Assembly (NCBI GenBank): GCA_030247885.1
Contig: JAPDRO010000002.1
Span: forward strand, 1,426,001 to 1,490,000
Length of the DNA: 64,000 bases
Direction of reading: 5' to 3'
Source: Taxawa tesnikishii (nom. ined.)
Taxonomy: Eukaryota > Ascomycota > Dothideomycetes > Dothideales
Below the pieces are notes generated by a model. It had not been told where the DNA came from, made no database searches, and saw nothing but the letters and a program-made list of their open reading frames with translations. Shown here piece by piece: positions 44,393 through 55,458 of this stretch. Each line of letters begins with the position of its first letter. The first letter of the stretch is position 1. The position numbers and the translations under genes were made by a program.

Positions 44393-45597
44393 ATGGAGAT
44401 GGCTTCACAGCAGAAGGACAAGATGGAATACGTCTAGTAAGATGATCGATAAAAGTGACCATATGCCATTACTGATGACTATGGAAAAAAGCCTGGGTCG
44501 GTCCGGCCTCAAAGTCTCCAAAGTCATCTTGGGCGCAATGTCGTACGGTTCTTCGGACTGGCAGGGTTGGATCCTGAACGAGGACGAAGCCTTGCCTCTG
44601 CTCAAGCACGCCTACGATTGCGGCATCAATACCTGGGATACGGTACGGATCCCCCTCCCCCTCTTGCACTCTGATGCCTTTCTTTTGTCTTCTATTTTCT
44701 CTTTTCTTTCGCACTCGCTCACCGGGACGTTTGTGTGGCGGCTAGGCCGACGTCTACTCGAACGGGCGCAGCGAGGAAATCATCCGGGCCGCGCTGGAAA
44801 AGTACTCGATCCCGCGCTCGCGGGTCGTGATTCTGTCCAAATGCTACTTCGGCGTGGCCCCGTCCGGCCAGCCACGGATCTCCGCCATGTCGGCCAACGA
44901 GGGCGAGCTGGTCAACTGCGTGGGACTCTCCCGCAAGCACATCTTCGATGCGGTCGATGCCTCCGTCAAGCGGCTGGGCACGTACATCGATGTGCTGCAG
45001 ATCCATCGACTGGACCGCAACGTGAGCGCCGAGGAGATCATGAAGGCGCTCAACGACGTGGTGGACAAGGGCTGGGTGAGGTACATCGGCGCCTCCTCGA
45101 TGGCCGCGTGGGAGTTCCAGAACCTGCAGGTCGTGGCGGAGAAGAACGGCTGGCACAGGTTCGTCTCGATGCAGAATTATCACAACCTGCTCTATCGCGA
45201 GGAGGAGCGGGAGATGATCCCGTACTGTCGCTTCTCGGGCGTCGGACTCGTCCCGTGGAGCCCACTGGCGCGTGGCGTGCTCTGCAGACCTTGGGACGAG
45301 AGGGGCACGAAGCGTGAGCAGACGGACAACTTCCTGAAGAGCTTGATCAGGAGCAGAGAGAATGAGGTCGACAGAACAATCGTGGACCGACTGGAAGAGG
45401 TCGCGAAGAAGAATGGTGTGAGCATGACATGCATTGCCACCGCGTGGAGCATCTACAAGGGGTGCTGTCCGATCATCGGATTGGGAAGCAAAGAAAGGAT
45501 CGAGGAAGCAGTCGCAAATGCCAAGTATAAGCTCAGTGAGGAGGATGCGAAGTACTTGGAGGAGCCATACCTGCCGAAGGCCATCCAAGGCTACTGA
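44393..45597 (+). CDS. Aldo-keto reductase (YakC/AAD-like family)
   Basis: The 348-residue product comes from three exons, with introns at 44437-44491 and 44643-44745; the lengths add up to 349 codons. The catalytic tetrad of AKRs is visible: Asp and Tyr in TWDTADVYSNG, Lys in VVILSKCYFG and His in VLQIHRLD. The NADPH-binding C-terminal part has VPWSPLARGVL and IIGLGSKERIEEAV. The exon 1 start used here is the ATG at 44393 (MEMASQQKDKMEYV), which matches the usual N-terminal length of the family. The same frame stays open upstream to an ATG at 44168, giving a possible 75-residue basic extension. NADPH-dependent reduction of aldehydes or ketones is expected; the substrate is unknown. Confidence 0.9.
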
Positions 45598-45901
45598 CGC
45601 TTGAGATCGGCGTACTACAACGACAGACAGAAGAGGGCACAAACCACGGCTCGAAGGAGAGAAGTGCATTGTCTTATGAGAAAGGCTCATCGGCCCGTGT
45701 GAATCGAGATTGTGACTAACTGTATGCAGCGCTCAACGATTGCGCCGCTTGATGCAGTTGTTCCCTGCCGAAACGCCTAGCTAAAACCTCGGACGAGAAA
45801 CCTCCCTTATTTTGTTCGTCCGTCCATTGGTATCTTATGCATGTTTCCCATAGTCATGCCTCGTGCCACGTTCATCTGCAAAAACCCGCCAGTCGGCTGC
45901 T

Positions 45902-47528
45902 TTACATGCCCATTGAAACCTCCGAGTGAGCGTTGCGGGAGCTCTTGATGATCTGCTTGACCACCCTCTCCACGTTGTCCCAGTCGTCAGTGTCGAGCTT
46001 CGTGGGCTCGATGTCGAAGTGCTTGCAGATGTCCTGGAACTGCTGCCAGCTGCGTCGATCGTGAACGAGGGTGAGGGCGACGCCAACCTTCCCGAAACGA
46101 CCGGTACGTCCGACACGGTGGAGGAATGTCTCGGGATCAGCTTGTCCGCCTGGGAGATCTGGAATGTCGTAGTTGATGACCATGGTGACGGACTGAACGT
46201 CGATACCACGGGCCAGAACGTTGGTAGTGATGAGGACTTTGGCAGTGCCCTCACGGAATCTGTCGATGACTGCATCGCGATCCGCTCCCTCCAGGGCTCC
46301 GGTAAGGGACGCGACATGGTGACCCTCGGCAGTCATGCGCTTCTCGAGCTGATCGGCGGTGTCGCGACGCTATGCTAGTTAGTTCTTGTTGAGAAGAGAA
46401 GAGCTGGGAAAACGTACCTTGACGAAGATGATGGATGAGGCAATAGTCATCAATCCATAGAACTTGAGCAGTGCAAGGTATTTGTCCTGGTCGCTGCTGA
46501 CGTCAAGGTACATCTGCTTGATGCCCTTGACGGTGAGCTGGGTACGCTCGAGAGTGATCGTGTTGGCGTTTGGAGCGAAAACGGCGGCGAACCCAAGAAC
46601 TTGCTCGGGGAAAGTGGCGGAGAATAGGACGGTTTGGACGTTCTGCGGTAGCAACCTGTCGATGTGTTAGGCACGAGCGTGGTTGGACACGCGATGATGA
46701 CACGTACTTCTTAACGCGCTTGCACTGGTCTCCCAGTCCTTGGAGGTCCAGCATGTTATCGGCCTCATCAAGAACCAGAACCTTGATGTCTTTGGCTTCC
46801 AGGTTCTTGCGCCTGATAAGGTCCATGGCTGTTCCGGGTGTGCCAACGACCACCTGTCCCCGAAGTTGTTTATTGCGTTGAGTCGGATCGGGAACAGCTT
46901 GAACCCAGGTGAGATTTGGCATGAATTGACCCATGACTTGCACGACGCCCAGGATTTGGCGAGCCAGCTCTCTTGACGGTGCGAGGACGAGCGCCTGAGG
47001 GTTCGGATTTGAGGCGTCGATGCGAGCCAGGATGTTGAGGGTGAAGGCAGCGGTCTTTCCGGTGCCGGACTGAGACTGTCCGATGAGGTTCTCGGGAGGG
47101 TTCTTAAGCAGGAGAGGAAGGGCGCGCTCTTGGATTTTTGATGGCTTGTTGAAACTCAAAGCCGCAAGGCCCTTGTTGAGCTCCTCAGGCCTGACAAGTC
47201 AGCATATGCAAGCTCAACAGTTTGGGGGAATGAGGTGAGGGTAGGCTCTCACAAGTTCAGATCGGCGAAGGACTTGGCTGAGTAAAGAGGGTTGTTTGGG
47301 TCGGCTTGGAGGTCGTTCAGCTTGACATTGACGTCGAACTCGGGTTCGAGCAAAGAGCTGCCCATCTGCCACTCGGAAGCGCCATCTGTCTGGGAGTTCT
47401 CGACCGAGTTCGCAGTCTCTTGAGGGGCGGTGGAGGTTGCGCTGGCTGCGTCGGGGGTTTCCAGTCGCAGGAGCCTGCGCGTCGGCCGCAGCATCGTCCG
47501 CCCAGTCGAGCTTGGTCTCGGTGGACAT
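45902..47528 (-). CDS. DBP5: DEAD-box ATP-dependent RNA helicase DBP5 (mRNA export)
   Basis: The product has about 490 residues in four exons, with introns near 47192-47253, 46658-46707 and 46378-46417. Motifs occur in order: a Q-motif region with [26 protein letters not shown], Ia PSRELA, Ib GTPG, II DEAD, III SAT, IV IIFVK, V ARGID and [12 protein letters not shown]. The phrases [16 protein letters not shown] and [12 protein letters not shown], and the C-terminus [14 protein letters not shown], place it in the Dbp5/DDX19 group, which remodels mRNPs at the cytoplasmic face of the nuclear pore with Gle1. The N-terminus [18 protein letters not shown] is out of frame with [19 protein letters not shown]. 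Removing one base, for example from the G5 run 47453-47457, would join them. Confidence 0.92.
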
Positions 47529-48137
47529 TGTGAGTCTATGCGATGCGATGCGATGGGTTGGGTATGAATAGTTGAGTGAGCGTATGCTTGTTCGTTGGTG
47601 GAGAATAAGCGGAAGAATTGGCGCGTGTGAATTGGTTGTGAGTATGAGGAGGTGAACAGCACGCAGTGACTAGTCCTTTGTAGGTCGAGAAGTGGTGAAG
47701 CTCAAACGAAGTCGAAGTTTTGGAACGACACGACACCGAGGGGTCGCAACGCCGCATTCGCAAGGGCCCGTCCGCTTAGGGCTTTTCGGCTGTCGGCTAA
47801 CCGGGGGCCTTCCATAATGATACATGTAGCGAGCGACCTCCACACTCTCAGCAATTGCTTTGATCCTTCAACAGGAACACTGCCCTCGTACCCTTGCTAC
47901 AGAGCGCCAAGCCAATGCGAAGACACCGATCAAGTGCGGCAACTTTTGGTTTGGACGGGGCGATGACCGTTTGTCGCATTAGGATCTGTCTTCGCTCTTC
48001 ATTCTCGCTCCTCTCATGTTGTGGCGTGAGAGTAGAGAGTAGCATCGTTATAAACGCACAGAGCCGCCGAGCCGAAGGTCCCGCGCGTTTGTGCCCCGCG
48101 ATTGAAGTCCCTCGACAATTCGCTGTCGGAAGAGTAG

Positions 48138-48167
48138 GACTTTGACGTTGACTTTGACTTTGACTTT
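48138..48167 (+). repeat. TTTGAC hexanucleotide array
   Basis: Five tandem or near-tandem GACTTT units. Confidence 0.85.
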
Positions 48168-48251
48168 GCGCGAGATCAGATGCGAGCAGCCGCGACGCGA
48201 TTCATATAGTACTCTGGCGGACCGGTCATCCGTTGTTGCTTGCCGGATTGT

Positions 48252-48300
48252 CTTGCCCTGTCCTGCCCTGTCCTGCCCTGTCCTGCCTTGTCCTGCCTTG
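48252..48300 (+). repeat. CCTGT/CCTGC tandem array
   Basis: About nine alternating pentanucleotide units of CCTGT, CCTGC and CCTTG, fading into CTTGCCTGGCC sequence downstream. Confidence 0.85.
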
Positions 48301-48545
48301 CATGGCCTTTCCTGGCCTTTGCCTTGCCTGGCCTTGAAGACCTTCGGCGGCAGAAGTTCTGGCTAAGGATATATGCTAAATCGGTTTGGACTTACCACGT
48401 TCCACCCCACCGGTTGTTGCCCCGGCCGAGACACTCGTCTGCACTGCCCTCCACGTCCTGTTGCTTGCCGCACACTTGAGCCAGTCCTGCGCCTTATCCT
48501 CCATTCCGCCATCCAGGCGTAGGACGACCTCACTGCTTGTCTGCT

Positions 48546-51123
48546 ATGGCAGAAATTGACATCGCGCCAAACTTTGGCGCAGAATTGAAGGCACGCCGGC
48601 TAAAGTCACATGCTGTTCCATATGTCTGGTCGCTGACTGTTTCGCAGGACGGCTTCAAGCCAGTCAATGCTTGGGTACGCCTTTGCCTGTTATTCCCCCG
48701 ATACACCAGTCACCTCTGTGCAGACCGAGGCAGAAGACTGATTGGCTTCTTGCTAGGTTTCCAACGGCATTTCATGGCTGGACGAGATCCAGTCCTTCTA
48801 CCGGGAACGAAGCGCAATAGAGAAGGAATACAGCCAGAAACTCAGCGCTCTAGCAAAGAAGTACTTTGAGAAGAAGGCCCGGAAATCTAGCAGCTTAAGC
48901 GTTGGGGACAACCCTACAGTAACTCCGGGATCTCTGGAAAGGTACGGCAGACGAGGGGTATGCACTCTCTTCCCAGAAGACTGAGCACGTATGCAGCGCT
49001 TCTATGACCACATGGACTGTCCAGCTTAACACTCTCGAGTCCCGCGCCGCTGAGCATGAGCGCTTCTCCAACCAACTCCTCTCCAGTCTCGCCGAGCCCC
49101 TGAAGAACCTCGCCGCCCAGACGGAAGATCTTCGAAAGCACCACGCAGATTATGCGTCCAAACTCGAAGCAGAAAGGGATGGTTCATACGCGGATCTGAA
49201 GAAGACAAAGAGCAAATACGACAGTGTCTGCGAGGACGTAGAGAAGCGGAGAAAGAAGATTGAGGGCAGTTATGACTCTGGCAAGACGAAGGCGCAAGCT
49301 GCCTTTCAGCAGCAGCAGTCGGATATGCGGAACATGAAGGTTGGCCAAATCATCATGTCTGCTATCGGATGCAGCTCACGTTGGCAGAATACTTATCTTA
49401 TTACCATAAACGTGACGAACAAGCAAAAGGAGAGGTACTACCATGAATATGTGCCTGACCTTCTCGACGTAAGATTACAATTCGTCTGGAAAGACGACAT
49501 GACACTTCCGGGTCATCGATTAGCTAAGCACGTACATACAGTCGCTCCAGGACCTTTCAGAGACGCGGGTATCGAAACTCAACTCCATCTGGTCATTGGC
49601 CGCGACAATCGAGACGCAGACCCTGACCCGCTCCACGGACCTCTTGAACCATCTCTCTGGAGAGATTCCACGCAATAACCCTGTCCTTGATTCCATGATG
49701 TTCGTACGGCATAATGCGGCACAGTGGCAAGATCCTCCAGATTTCAAGTTCGAGCCGTCGCCATTATGGCTTGACGATGATGCCATGGCAGCGGATGAAG
49801 CCAGCAAAACGTTTTTACGCAACATCCTCATGAAGAGCAAGGCCGCGCTGGGCGACTTGCGGCGCGAATGTGAGCAGAAACGGCGGGAGGTCGAAGGCGC
49901 AAAGCGCGTGAGGCTGGCCATCAGAGAGGGCAAGGACAAGCGCAACGAAGTCGAAGTCGTGCGGGCGCAGTTCGCGTTGCAGGAAGCGTTGCACGAGTCC
50001 GAGCGCAAGAAGATAACCGCCGAAGTCGAGGTTACGACCATTACTTCAGCAGTGGGAGACGTTAGTGTCGGAGCTCGCAACCACGCCTTCAAGTCGCAGA
50101 CGTTCAAAATTCCAACCAACTGCGACCTGTGCGGTGAGCGCATCTGGGGTCTCTCCGCCAAGGGCTTCGACTGCCGAGACTGCGGGTTCACATGTCACAA
50201 CAAGTGCGAGATGAAAGTGCCGGCAGACTGCCCTGGCGAAGTGGACAAGGAAGGCAGGAAAAAGCTGAAAACTGAACGGCAGGCCGCAGCCTCAGCAGCA
50301 GCACCTCCCCAACGAGCCCCAACGGCAGCGATGTGGCGAGCGATATGCCGCGTATCAGCAGGACAGATACAATGGGCAGCATGAACACGCTCAGCTCCGG
50401 ATACGCAGCCAGCGCTCAGCGCAGCGTCAGTGGCAACATCAAGACCCTCAACGACGAGAACAAGACGTCGCCGAAGAAACATCGGATCATGGCACCGCCG
50501 CCGGATCACTACGTCAGCAACGGCACAGACGGTGGTGCGCAGCAAGAGAAAGGCCGGATGATGTATCCATACCAGAAGACCAGTGAGGGCGAGCTTACCG
50601 TGGACGAGGGAAAGGAAGTCGTCATTCTCGAACCCGACGGTAAGTTTTCCCCCAAACCCAAAATCCAACCAACTAGCCTAACAACCACACCGCAGACGGC
50701 AGCGGCTGGATGAGAGTCCGCTCCTTCGGCATGGAAGGCCTCGTGCCCGCTTCCTACGTCGAGATCCTCGCCTCGTCCCCAGCACCGCAATCACCCTTCG
50801 ACAACCCAAGACCCTCCTTCGCCGACCACCGCATGTCCACGGCCTCCGTCTCGACGACCTCGCTCGCGGGATCCATCTCCAGCTCCGCACCCTCGGTGAA
50901 GAAGAAAGGCCCCGCCGTGGCGCCCAAGCGCGGCGGCAAGAAGCTGAAATACGTCGAGGCCATGTACACGTACTCGGCCAGCGGCGAAGGCGAGGTCAGC
51001 ATGGACGAGGGCGAGAAGCTCGTGCTCATTGCGCCCGACACGGGCGACGGGTGGTGCGAAGTCGAGAGGAGCGGAGGTGGAGGGAGAGGCGTCGTACCCG
51101 CGGGTTGGGTCCGGGAAGCGTAA
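48546..51123 (+). CDS. BZZ1: BZZ1-like F-BAR / C1 / double SH3 protein (actin patch regulator)
   Basis: The domain order matches Bzz1: an N-terminal F-BAR domain (MAEIDIAPNFGAELK, DGFKPVNAWV, then WLDEIQSFYRERSAIEKEY and KLSALAKKYFEKKARK), a long coiled coil, a C1 zinc domain with the H-C ligand pattern (HAFKSQTFKIPTNCDLC, CRDCGFTCHNKCEMKV), and two SH3 domains (YPYQKTSEGELTVDEG with GWMRVRSFGMEGLVPASYV; EAMYTYSASGEGEVSMDEG with VVPAGWVREA). Introns lie at 48591-48647 (GC-AG, 57 nt, in frame), 48675-48756, about 48941-49003, in the 49340-49540 region and at 50641-50695. A frame break between C1 and SH3-1 is healed by one C in C4 at 50307-50310 or 50317-50320. Bzz1 acts with Las17/WASP and type I myosin at endocytic sites. 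Confidence 0.9.
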
Positions 51124-51900
51124 GGTAGAAAGGCGCGGGTTTTGTGCATAGATTGATTCTTATGGTCCTCCATCGATGGAAGCTGGACCTTTTCCCAACG
51201 AGGCATTGGTGGGTTGCTGCTTTCCAAAGAAATGCGTGTACAGCTGTCTGTGCGCGAGCGCTACGTTTTGATTCCTCCCATTCCAAGAGTGTAAAGTGGT
51301 CTGTTGTGACACCTCTCCCATCCCGTTACTTTTGGCACACCAAAGAAAAAATAAATTCGGCCGAATCTCCTTTCGACTATTGAGATGGCAGTTGTAGTGA
51401 ATGCTTCTCTAATCTCTACTACCGCTACTACCGTCACCGCAGACGTTTGGTTGGATCATCGCAACTGTACGCTTGTACAGTAATGATTTCCGTCAAGAGC
51501 AGGGCCTCCACTCCTACTAACGACCGGCTCCGGCAGTACTCCATGACAAGGGGGGGGGGAGCAATCTTAGGATAGTAGAGGAAGAGTAAGTATCCGTGAG
51601 AGGGAAAATCCTCCAGAACCCAATCTACGAAACAGCCAACGGTTGGTCCGAATCAACGGCATCGTTCGACGACTCTCGGCTCCGTAAAGCAAAGGCGACG
51701 CATACGTTTAACGATTGTGCGCAATTTAGGAGCAAGGGAAACTTTCAAGGGAGAAAAAAACTTCGTTGGGATCTTGTCACATTCCATATCGATAATTACA
51801 TTAGTTAGAGATCAAGATTTCGTCCTCTTTGCCGGAGCGCATTCAAGCTCTCGATGCCCACATTGTCCAGCAATCGTAGATCGTGCGCGTTGTTCAAGCC
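51124..51900. other. Intergenic region between convergent genes, with short poly-G tract
   Basis: About 780 bases of 3' flank shared by BZZ1 (+) and the acid phosphatase (-). The only marked element is the G10 run at 51550-51559. Confidence 0.6.
51550..51559 (+). repeat. Poly-G tract (10 G) with AGCAATCTTAGGATAG flank
   Basis: Ten G followed by AGCAATCTTAGGATAG. The flank resembles that after the G21 tract at 4852-4872 (AGCAACCTGGGATAG). Both lie 3' of a - strand gene. Confidence 0.8.
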
Positions 51901-53841
51901 CTAAACCGTAAATGTCTCGTTCGTCAACGGAGTACCGTTCGAGAGCGTGCCGTACGGCACGGCTGGGTAGCGGCCGTTGCAGCTGTAGTCGTACATCGCC
52001 TCAGCGTAGCTTCCATTCTGGACTTCTAGGAAGGTGGTAAGCTCGCACCAGCCATCGTCTCTGACGCCGCAGGCCGGGAACGAACGGTAAAGTGGGATGG
52101 TGCGCTGGTTCAGGATGAAGTGGATGTAGGTGGTTGGAGGGCCGGCCGTGTAGGGCGAGGTGGCGTTGCGGGAGGCGTTGAGTGGAGCAGGAGTGTTGAT
52201 GACTTCCATGTCGAGGCGCGCACCGAACGGCTCCATGTGCGAGACAACGAGGTCGTGAGGCACGATGTGAGTGGGTGGCAGGTACTGTGCGAACTGCGTG
52301 AAGCCGAAGGCGGTCAGGATGGACATGATGTTGGTGTCGTGCGAGAAGTCGAAGTTCAGGCTCTGGTGCAGCGGGAAGGTGACCGTGTTGTTGTCGAAGG
52401 TCAGGTTGATCTGAGCAGTCGGAGTGGTGATGACGTGGTGCTGCAGACGAGCCAAAATCTCCTCCACATATCCAATGCCGACGGCACGACCGGTGGGAGA
52501 CTGGAAGGCGTTATTACCGGCGAAGCTGATGTCGACGCTGTATTCGTAGCCCTCCCACTCCTCGTAGGTGAAGAGGCTGCAGAACTGGGAAAATCCAAAG
52601 GCAACCGTCTCATAAGCGCAAAGACTTTGGGCATTGTAAGAGTCGGTGGTCGTCCAGTTGAAGCCAGGCGCGAGGGCGTGCAGTCGCGCTGTAGCGTTGG
52701 CCAGGTAGATGCTGGCCCACTGGGTAGTCGCATTGTTGCCACCGGTCGAGACGTAGGTGTTGGAGTTGTTGCAGTTATCGTACCCAGCAAGGGTGTTGTT
52801 CCAGATACCAGTAGTGTTCTCGATCATAAGCTCAAGCGTAGCATTCTGGGTCCATTGCAGACCGAAGAAGCCAGCCAAAAAGTACTCGGCAGACTGGGTC
52901 ATACGGTCTTGAGTGGTGCTGCGGGCCACGATCTTGCTGCCGTTGTTGTTGTACAAGTGTCCGTATTGGTAGTAATGGAGAGTACCAGAGTCGAAGAGTT
53001 CCTGCTTACCAACAGGAACCAGGATCTCAGCTCCAAGCTGATAAGACCAGTTGTTTAGGAAGGAAAGCTCGCCAGTGTAGTTGGCCTTGCCGGTCATGTT
53101 CGCATGCTTCACACCGAAGTTGTACGCGCCGCTGCCAGTAGTCGGGTATCTAGAACCGTGTCTCGACAGCATGTTCAGCTGGACGATCTCCGCTCCGGCA
53201 GGCAACGGGTACTCGTCAACACCGAAACCAGATGGGTTCGGGAAGTAGTGGCTCAACTGGCCCATCATCTGGAAGATGTTACCATTGTTAGTGTTCCCAG
53301 CAATGGGAACCTGAGTCTCCAGCGGCGAGTTGGGGATGTAAGAGGTGCCGGCGAAAGGTGCTGGGTTGGTTTCTGCGAGGAAGGGAGCTGCACCGGTTGG
53401 TGTAGGGCCTGGCACGATCAGCAATGATGTTTACTGCTGGCGCGACGCCGTACAGGAGGACCCTTTCGGACGTGCTTCCCCGTCGGACAGCGCAACGAAG
53501 TGGAAGGAAACGAAAGACATACCGGGGAAGATCTCCGGGGTTGTCTGGTAGTAATCTGGGCGGGAGCTGGAGGAGCTCGAGGCCTGTCTCCTGTCGACGA
53601 CGGCAGCGCTGGCAGCCGAAGCCGCAAACAGGAAGCTCTTGTACAGCATGACAAAGAACACGACAGCTCCAAGGTACAGAAGCAGTTGCAAGCCAAATAC
53701 CGTCCGCGCAGTCAGGGAATCGTGAGGGGCCAAAGTCGAAGGTGCTCGCTGCAGCTCTGCGCGCTCCTCATCTTTCGGCAGCGCAGGCAGCGGCTTTGTA
53801 CTCATGGCCGTCGACGCATTGCTCCGCAGGTGCTGCTGCAT
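51901..53841 (-). CDS. Histidine acid phosphatase / phytase-like, with N-terminal membrane anchor
   Basis: The 608-residue product comes from two exons with an intron at 53409-53522. The histidine phosphatase branch-2 signature is complete: LNMLSRHGSRYPT with the nucleophilic His and Arg, and the proton donor in NFDFSHDTNIMSIL. There are many N-glycosylation sites and pairs of Cys, as in secreted fungal phytases. The first exon encodes a cytosolic P/E-rich head (MSTKPLPALPKDEERAEL; the first ATG is 36 bases upstream), a hydrophobic span LLLYLGAVVFFVMLYKSFLF, and then VVDRRQASSSSSS. This gives a type II membrane topology with a dibasic site just outside the membrane, where Kex2-like cleavage could release the enzyme. 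The substrate (phytate or general phosphomonoesters) is open. Confidence 0.9.
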
Positions 53842-54326
53842 AGCAGATCGCGTTTAGCTGCGATAGGCAAGATGGGACGAGAGGGGCTTGTTCCTGGAAC
53901 GTCATCGTGTACACAAACGAGAGGAGCCGACGGCGGCCGTGGCAGCTTTTCCCCACGCTTTTGTTGCTCCGCCCAGACCAGCGGACTCGGGGACCAGCAA
54001 CTCAAGCAATTCCAAGCACGTGGGCCTCCACATGAGCGAAGCCTCCGTATCTGGCGTCTGGACATTGAGCAATCTCAGGAAAACATGCTGCATGCTTTGC
54101 CACTCATTGGTTCGTTTTCAATCGCTCTGTGCAGCCTTTGACGTCTATGAACGGCTGCTTTTGCGACAATGTCCGTACCGAAGTCCAAGCGAGCAGAAGA
54201 ACATGAGCCCGTCGCCTGATATCTGGACCACTACTGCGAGCTTATCGCTGCTTGGTAAAAGCTTCTGCATATCCGGGCCCAGAGACTGCAATCTTCTTCT
54301 TTCCCCATCTTCGACGCGCGCCGAGC
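53842..54326. other. Intergenic region, acid phosphatase promoter side
   Basis: About 485 bases between two co-directional - strand genes. No recognised feature beyond the expected promoter and 3' flank. Confidence 0.55.
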
Positions 54327-55458
54327 TCAGTGCCAGTACCTGATTGAAATGCCCTTGCAGCCTTCCCACCCCTTGTCCAGCGCTTGCACAATCTCATCTG
54401 GCAGAGGCCCTTTCTCCAGATCAACCATGTTCTCCTCCAGGTGCTTGACTGAACTGGCACCGATGATGATGGCGTCGCCATGCGCTCTCTTCAGCAAGCT
54501 GTGGTGCGTCATCCATCGCAGCGCACACTCCGCCTCCGTTAGCCCATGCTTCTTCGCCACAGGTCTTAGAATATCGAGAGCGTCGAAGTACTGTTCGTTC
54601 CAATATCTGCCACGGTACATCTTGCCCTGCCAGCGGTTGGGATCGAAGCGCGAGCCCGACTCAATATCCTTGTCCGCATCCTCGCGGTGATAGCGTGATG
54701 TCAGATAGCCGCCGGCCAGCGGGTTGTAGTTGTAGAAGGCGATGCCGTAGTGCCTCAGACACGGGAAGAGCTCTGGTTCGACTGAACGGTGCAGCGCGTT
54801 GTACACGCCTTGGTACACAACTGGCTGTACCCAGTTGTTCGCGCGGCAGAGCTCGCATATCTGCGCTACTTCCCAAGCTTGATAGTTGGAGATGCCCAGT
54901 CTCTTGAAGTAGCCCTCCTTGTACAGATCGTTCACGGCCTTCATGGTCTCGGCATATGGAGTGGTGCGGTCAGGGCTAAAAAGCAGGTGAGTAATAAGTC
55001 CTTCAAGCATGGAGCAGAGTGAAACCCAACCCATGAAGGTACCACATATCGATCTTGTCCGTCTTGAGCGCTTTGAGCGAAGCCATTAAGTTCTCACGCA
55101 GACCCTTGGCGTCGTGCTTCAGCTCGGCATTCCATGAGCCCGGAATGGATCTTCCAGCAGTCGGGTAGTACTTGGTGTCCATGACAATTCCTCGCTTTTG
55201 CCATTGCAACTCGCCAAGGTACTCTTCGGAAGAGCCATTGCCGTATGCCCTGGCCGTGTCGATTTCGTTGTGTCCATGCTTTTGGAAGACGTCGAGGATG
55301 GCAGAGACGGTTTTGAGGTCATGAACGCGGGCTTGCTCGGCACCTAAACAATGTCAGAGGTACGAAATGCGCGACGACTGTTTCCAACCCACACCTTCTT
55401 TGCCAATGGTCATGGCACCGAAAACCACATTGACGGCAGTCTTGTGAGGGGACGTCAT
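54327..55458 (-). CDS. Aldo-keto reductase, AKR7 (aflatoxin aldehyde reductase-like) group
   Basis: The 341-residue product comes from three exons, with introns at 55344-55394 and 54976-55030; lengths add up to 342 codons. The start is MTSPHKTAVNVVFGAMTIG. Catalytic residues are Asp and Tyr in EIDTARAYGNGSSEEYLG, Lys in IVMDTKYYPTA and His in MWYLHGPDRTTP. The phrases YFKRLGISNYQAWEVAQI and FYNYNPLAGGYLTSRY are typical of AKR7 enzymes, which reduce dialdehydes and succinic semialdehyde with NADPH. The second intron has an unusual donor, GTTGGG. It shares only the family fold with the AKR at 44393 and is not a recent duplicate of it. Confidence 0.9.

Larger units (their letters stand above)
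47529..48545. other. Intergenic region between divergent genes, with tandem repeats
   Basis: About 1 kb between DBP5 (-) and BZZ1 (+). It contains two short tandem arrays (48138-48167 and 48252-48300). No gene was recognised. Confidence 0.6.

Noticed and set aside
44719-45690. 323-codon open frame on the - strand
   Set aside because: Antisense shadow of the intact aldo-keto reductase; no recognisable motif.
463-50320. Programmed ribosomal frameshifting at CCCC runs
   Set aside because: The runs lie at unrelated positions in unrelated genes, PAB1 alone has several, and no slippery heptamer or stimulatory structure recurs. Sequencing error explains them more simply.
52120-53058. 312-codon open frame on the + strand
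   Set aside because: Antisense to the histidine acid phosphatase, whose catalytic motifs and glycosylation sites are clear; the + frame is a codon-bias artefact.
44393-55458. The two aldo-keto reductases as a local duplication
   Set aside because: They share only the AKR fold. Their motifs (HRLD versus HGPD), intron positions and lengths differ, so they belong to different AKR subfamilies.
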